Source of the DNA: Gluconobacter potus
GTDB taxonomy: Bacteria > Pseudomonadota > Alphaproteobacteria > Acetobacterales > Acetobacteraceae
Assembly: GCF_015244705.1 (NCBI RefSeq)
Contig: NZ_JABCQF010000002.1
Span: 1-64,000, forward strand
DNA length: 64,000 nucleotides
Direction: 5' to 3'
Positions 63,001-64,000 of this stretch are shown here, one piece after another. Positions within the stretch are counted from its first letter, which is position 1. The number at the start of each line of letters is the position of its first letter. Under the pieces are notes generated by a model. The model was not told the origin of the DNA, made no database searches, and saw nothing but the letters and a program-made list of their open reading frames with translations. Position numbers and translations under genes: made by a program.

Positions 63001-64000
63001 GTGATTTTGAACTGGTGCAGGCCTGGCGACAGGTGCTGACGCTGTGTCGTCTGGAAGCGGGGCAGACCGTGACATTGCTGACGTCGCTGGGCAGCAATGA
63101 GCAGACCCTGCGCTGTGCGGTTCTGGCCGTGCGGGAAAAGGGAGCGATTGCGAACCGGCTGGATCTTCAGCCGACGAACGGGGCGCTGTCCTTCTCGCGG
63201 GATCCGCTGGCCTTTGTCGGGACGACGCCGCTGACGAACAACCGGGCGGCGGTCGAGATGCTCAAGGCCAGCGATCTGGTGCTGGATCTGATGACGCTGC
63301 TGTTCTCGGCCGAACAGCATGAAATCCTTGCAGCGGGTGGCCGTATCCTGCTGGCCGTGGAGCCGCCGGAGGTTCTGGTGCGGATGACGCCCACGATGGA
63401 AGACCGCGAGCGCGTTCTGGCGGCCTCGAAAAAGCTTCAGGCGGCGAAGGTCATGCGGGTGACGTCAGCAGCAGGGACGGATGCGTCCTTTGCGCTGGGC
63501 GATTATCCGATGCTCGAAGAATATGGCTTTGTGGATGCGCCGGGACGCTGGGATCACTGGCCGAGCGGTTTTCTGGCGACATGGTCCAATGAGGGCTCGG
63601 CGGAAGGGAAGATCGTTCTGGCGCCGGGAGACATTCTCCTGCCGCAGAAATCCTACGTGACGGCACCCATCACCTGCCACCTTGAGAAAGGCTTTGTCCG
63701 GGCGATCGAGGGCGGCTACGAGGCCGATCACCTGCGGGACTACATGGAAAGTTTCAACGATCCGGAAGTCTATGCGGTGTCGCATATCGGCTGGGGGATG
63801 CAGGATCGGGCGCACTGGTCGGTCATGGGGTTCTATGACCGCGAAGCCAGCATCGGCATGGATCCGCGCGCCTGTTCGGGAAACTTCCTGTGGTCCACGG
63901 GGCCGAATAACGAGGCGGGCGGCACGCGCGATACGGCGTGCCATATCGATATTCCGATGCGGGGCTGCACGGTCACGCTTGATGATGTGCCAGTCGTGAA
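62991..64000 (+). CDS. nicX: 2,5-dihydroxypyridine 5,6-dioxygenase, 3' end outside the window
   Basis: The visible 336 residues start MPVSDFELVQAWRQVLTLCR. The Fe(II) ligands fall at the positions I recall from P. putida NicX: H265 (VSHIGWGMQ), H318 and D320 (ACHIDIPM). The enzyme opens the ring of 2,5-dihydroxypyridine to N-formylmaleamate. The known enzyme has about 350 residues, so perhaps 15 are cut off. The start overlaps the permease stop by 10 bp. Downstream nicD, nicF and nicE homologues are expected outside the window. Confidence 0.9.
   Translation, partial: MPVSDFELVQAWRQVLTLCRLEAGQTVTLLTSLGSNEQTLRCAVLAVREKGAIANRLDLQPTNGALSFSRDPLAFVGTTPLTNNRAAVEMLKASDLVLDLMTLLFSAEQHEILAAGGRILLAVEPPEVLVRMTPTMEDRERVLAASKKLQAAKVMRVTSAAGTDASFALGDYPMLEEYGFVDAPGRWDHWPSGFLATWSNEGSAEGKIVLAPGDILLPQKSYVTAPITCHLEKGFVRAIEGGYEADHLRDYMESFNDPEVYAVSHIGWGMQDRAHWSVMGFYDREASIGMDPRACSGNFLWSTGPNNEAGGTRDTACHIDIPMRGCTVTLDDVPVV

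Overview
The window comes from a high-GC alphaproteobacterium, most likely an acetic acid bacterium (Acetobacteraceae); that placement is inferred from gene style, because no rRNA or universal marker is present. It divides at about 44.2 kb into an integrated mobile element and resident catabolic loci.

Region 1 (about 98-44223) is a roughly 44.1-kb integrative and conjugative element (ICE) inserted in the 3' end of an initiator tRNA-Met gene (35-111). A 14-base copy of the tRNA 3' end lies at 44210-44223. A large serine recombinase sits at the left end, and its last residues and stop codon are antisense tRNA sequence. The conjugation backbone is of the Tn4371/Trb type: AlpA-like protein, RepA, DUF2840, TraF peptidase, DUF736, lytic transglycosylase, DUF3363-type relaxase, LysR, XRE regulators, TraG/VirD4, CopG, TrbB-C-D-E-J-L-F-G-I and DUF2274. 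Cargo includes a HigBA toxin-antitoxin pair; a DUF2726 protein beside an orphan DNA methyltransferase; VOC and glutathione-transferase genes with a LysR; two TetR-linked sets (an alpha/beta hydrolase, and a MFS/isochorismatase group) each with visible operator repeats; an IS91-type transposase/tyrosine recombinase pair; an HxlR/short-chain dehydrogenase pair; and, at the right end, an AAA ATPase plus subtilase pair matching the IetAS anti-phage/incompatibility module. Decayed genes cluster around the IS remnants.

Region 2 (44344-55471, minus strand) is a glycoside-utilisation operon: TonB-dependent receptor, GPH-type sugar symporter, GH3 beta-glycosidase, a GH63/MGH1-like glycosidase and a GH106-like (alpha-L-rhamnosidase-type) hydrolase. 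The last three genes overlap by four bases. None of the hydrolases shows a signal peptide, so intact oligosaccharides or plant glycosides are probably imported and split in the cytoplasm.

Region 3 (55881-64000, plus strand) is a nicotinate (vitamin B3) degradation operon: MarR regulator, NicC-like 6-hydroxynicotinate 3-monooxygenase, NicA-like 2Fe-2S subunit, NicB-like molybdopterin/tri-haem subunit, an NCS2-type permease, and NicX 2,5-dihydroxypyridine dioxygenase, which runs off the window.

The best leads for follow-up are: (i) the recombinase reading frame that changes C-terminus between integrated and circular forms; (ii) the 46-bp symmetric attP that can be rebuilt from the two ends; (iii) an apparent replication origin inside the 3' part of repA (DnaA-like boxes, three 16-bp iterons, three tandem AT-rich 12-mers); (iv) the IetAS cargo; and (v) the DUF2726/methyltransferase pair.
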